37,453 nt of DNA from a virus, in the IMG/VR virus record IMGVR_UViG_3300023548_000271, positions 1 through 37,453 of that record. The stretch is one strand, 5' to 3'. The notes beneath the pieces are model-generated. The model did no database searches. It was not told the origin of the DNA and saw only the letters and a list, made by a program, of their open reading frames with translations. The position numbers and the translations under genes are program-made. Below are positions 37,097 through 37,453 of this stretch, piece after piece; position 1 is the stretch's first letter, and every line of letters begins with the position of its first letter.

Positions 37097-37453
37097 CTAT
37101 TCCACCGCACGCAATTCGACCTTGCGCTTACGGCCGCCCCAGCTACGCTTGAGAAGTTTGGTACCCGGAACGACAGGCCGGCCGTATTCGTCGTAGCGAT
37201 CCGGCCACAGCTCCCAGGGTTTGCGCTCCAGGAGTTCGGCGATGATGCGCTCGACCGCCGGCCAGGGGATATAAAGCGCGCGTTCGGCGGCGCGCGATGA
37301 ATAGCCGTGCTCGCGGGATACTCGGCTCATCGTCCAGCCGCGCTTGCGCAGCTCGCACTTGATATCCTCCGGGTGCCAGCCCTTGCGGGGCCGGCGCACG
37401 CGCTTGAGTCCCGCGGTGTTTTGCTTGTCTATTTTCGCTGCTCGATTGGACAT
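37097..37453 (-). CDS. Ner-like transcription regulator (Nlp/HTH family)
   Basis: This is a protein of 118 aa whose ATG is the last base triplet of the window, so an upstream extension cannot be excluded. It has the Ner core: GWHPEDIKCELRKRGWTMSR, SREHGYSSRAAERALYIPWP and ELLERKPWELWPDRYDEYGR. In Mu, Ner is the first early gene product and represses both the early and repressor promoters. The longer, basic C-terminus (KLLKRSWGGRKRKVEL) goes beyond Mu Ner. Confidence 0.9.
   Translation of the reverse strand: MSNRAAKIDKQNTAGLKRVRRPRKGWHPEDIKCELRKRGWTMSRVSREHGYSSRAAERALYIPWPAVERIIAELLERKPWELWPDRYDEYGRPVVPGTKLLKRSWGGRKRKVELRAVE

Larger units (their letters stand above)
387..37453. mobile_element. 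Mu-like transposable prophage (right part; left end outside window)
   Basis: The gene content and order are those of Mu-like phages: Ner, MuA transposase, MuB ATPase, Gam, GemA, Mor, endolysin, DUF2730, gp26-gp28, MuF, G, I/Z, T, gp36 and gp37. These are followed by a P2-type contractile tail (V, J, I, FI, FII, E, tape measure, U, X, D). The end at 387 is defined by the TG dinucleotide and two direct repeats at 392-405 and 414-427, and by the loss of rsmE homology there. The other end, the repressor and the 5-bp target duplication cannot be seen. A portal gene was not found, so the element may be defective despite intact-looking transposition, lysis and tail genes. Confidence 0.93.

Overview
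The window is almost entirely one Mu-like transposable prophage. About 37 kb of it is visible, in the orientation where nearly all phage genes lie on the minus strand. The only recognisable host DNA is the first ~386 bases, the 3' part of rsmE (16S rRNA m3U1498 methyltransferase). It is cut where a TGTAACGCGACACTTGG phage end begins at 387, so the phage appears to have transposed into rsmE and broken it. The opposite phage end, the repressor and the rest of rsmE should lie beyond base 37453. The host looks like a moderately GC-rich proteobacterium, perhaps a gammaproteobacterium, but a single broken host gene is thin evidence.

Layout from right to left, the direction of transcription. Early region: Ner-like regulator (37453-37097), two conserved early genes (36989-36217), a composite stretch with two plus-strand genes and a partial transposase copy (36554-35114), MuA-type DDE transposase (35113-33005) and MuB-type ATPase (32995-32285). 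Next come three small regulators or unknowns, Gam (31444-30923), DUF551, several small unknowns, GemA (29137-28730) and the Mor-family late activator (28733-28410). Lysis region: a plus-strand secreted nuclease (27978-28409), amidase endolysin, small membrane proteins, a zinc-ribbon peptide and a 3-TM holin (27878-26148). Packaging and head: DUF2730, gp26-like, small and large terminase (to 23423), a five-gene block of fibre-like and repeat proteins (23410-20306), MuF with a C-terminal nuclease-like domain, virion morphogenesis protein G, protease I with nested scaffold Z, cement protein, major capsid T. Tail: gp36, gp37, then a P2-type contractile tail (V, PAAR, J, I, fibre genes, DUF2635, sheath FI, tube FII, E/E' frameshift pair, tape measure, U, X, D and a gp25/W protein at the very end).

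What stands out. (1) A 72-bp perfect repeat carries the transposase start. At each copy a different plus-strand gene begins exactly 7 nt after an extended -10-like element. This looks like a recombination-built cassette site with leaderless, lysogen-type genes. (2) No portal (DUF935) gene is seen between terminase and MuF; the fibre-like block sits there instead. (3) The major capsid protein starts with a convincing signal-peptide-like segment. (4) MuF carries a BECR-type nuclease-like tail. (5) A textbook T TTT TTG frameshift site joins E and E'. (6) A plus-strand two-TM protein gene sits antisense between E' and the tape measure gene.

No rRNA, tRNA or CRISPR array was seen. Almost all minus-strand genes overlap by ATGA, GTGA, TTGA or TGATG junctions, indicating long, translationally coupled operons.
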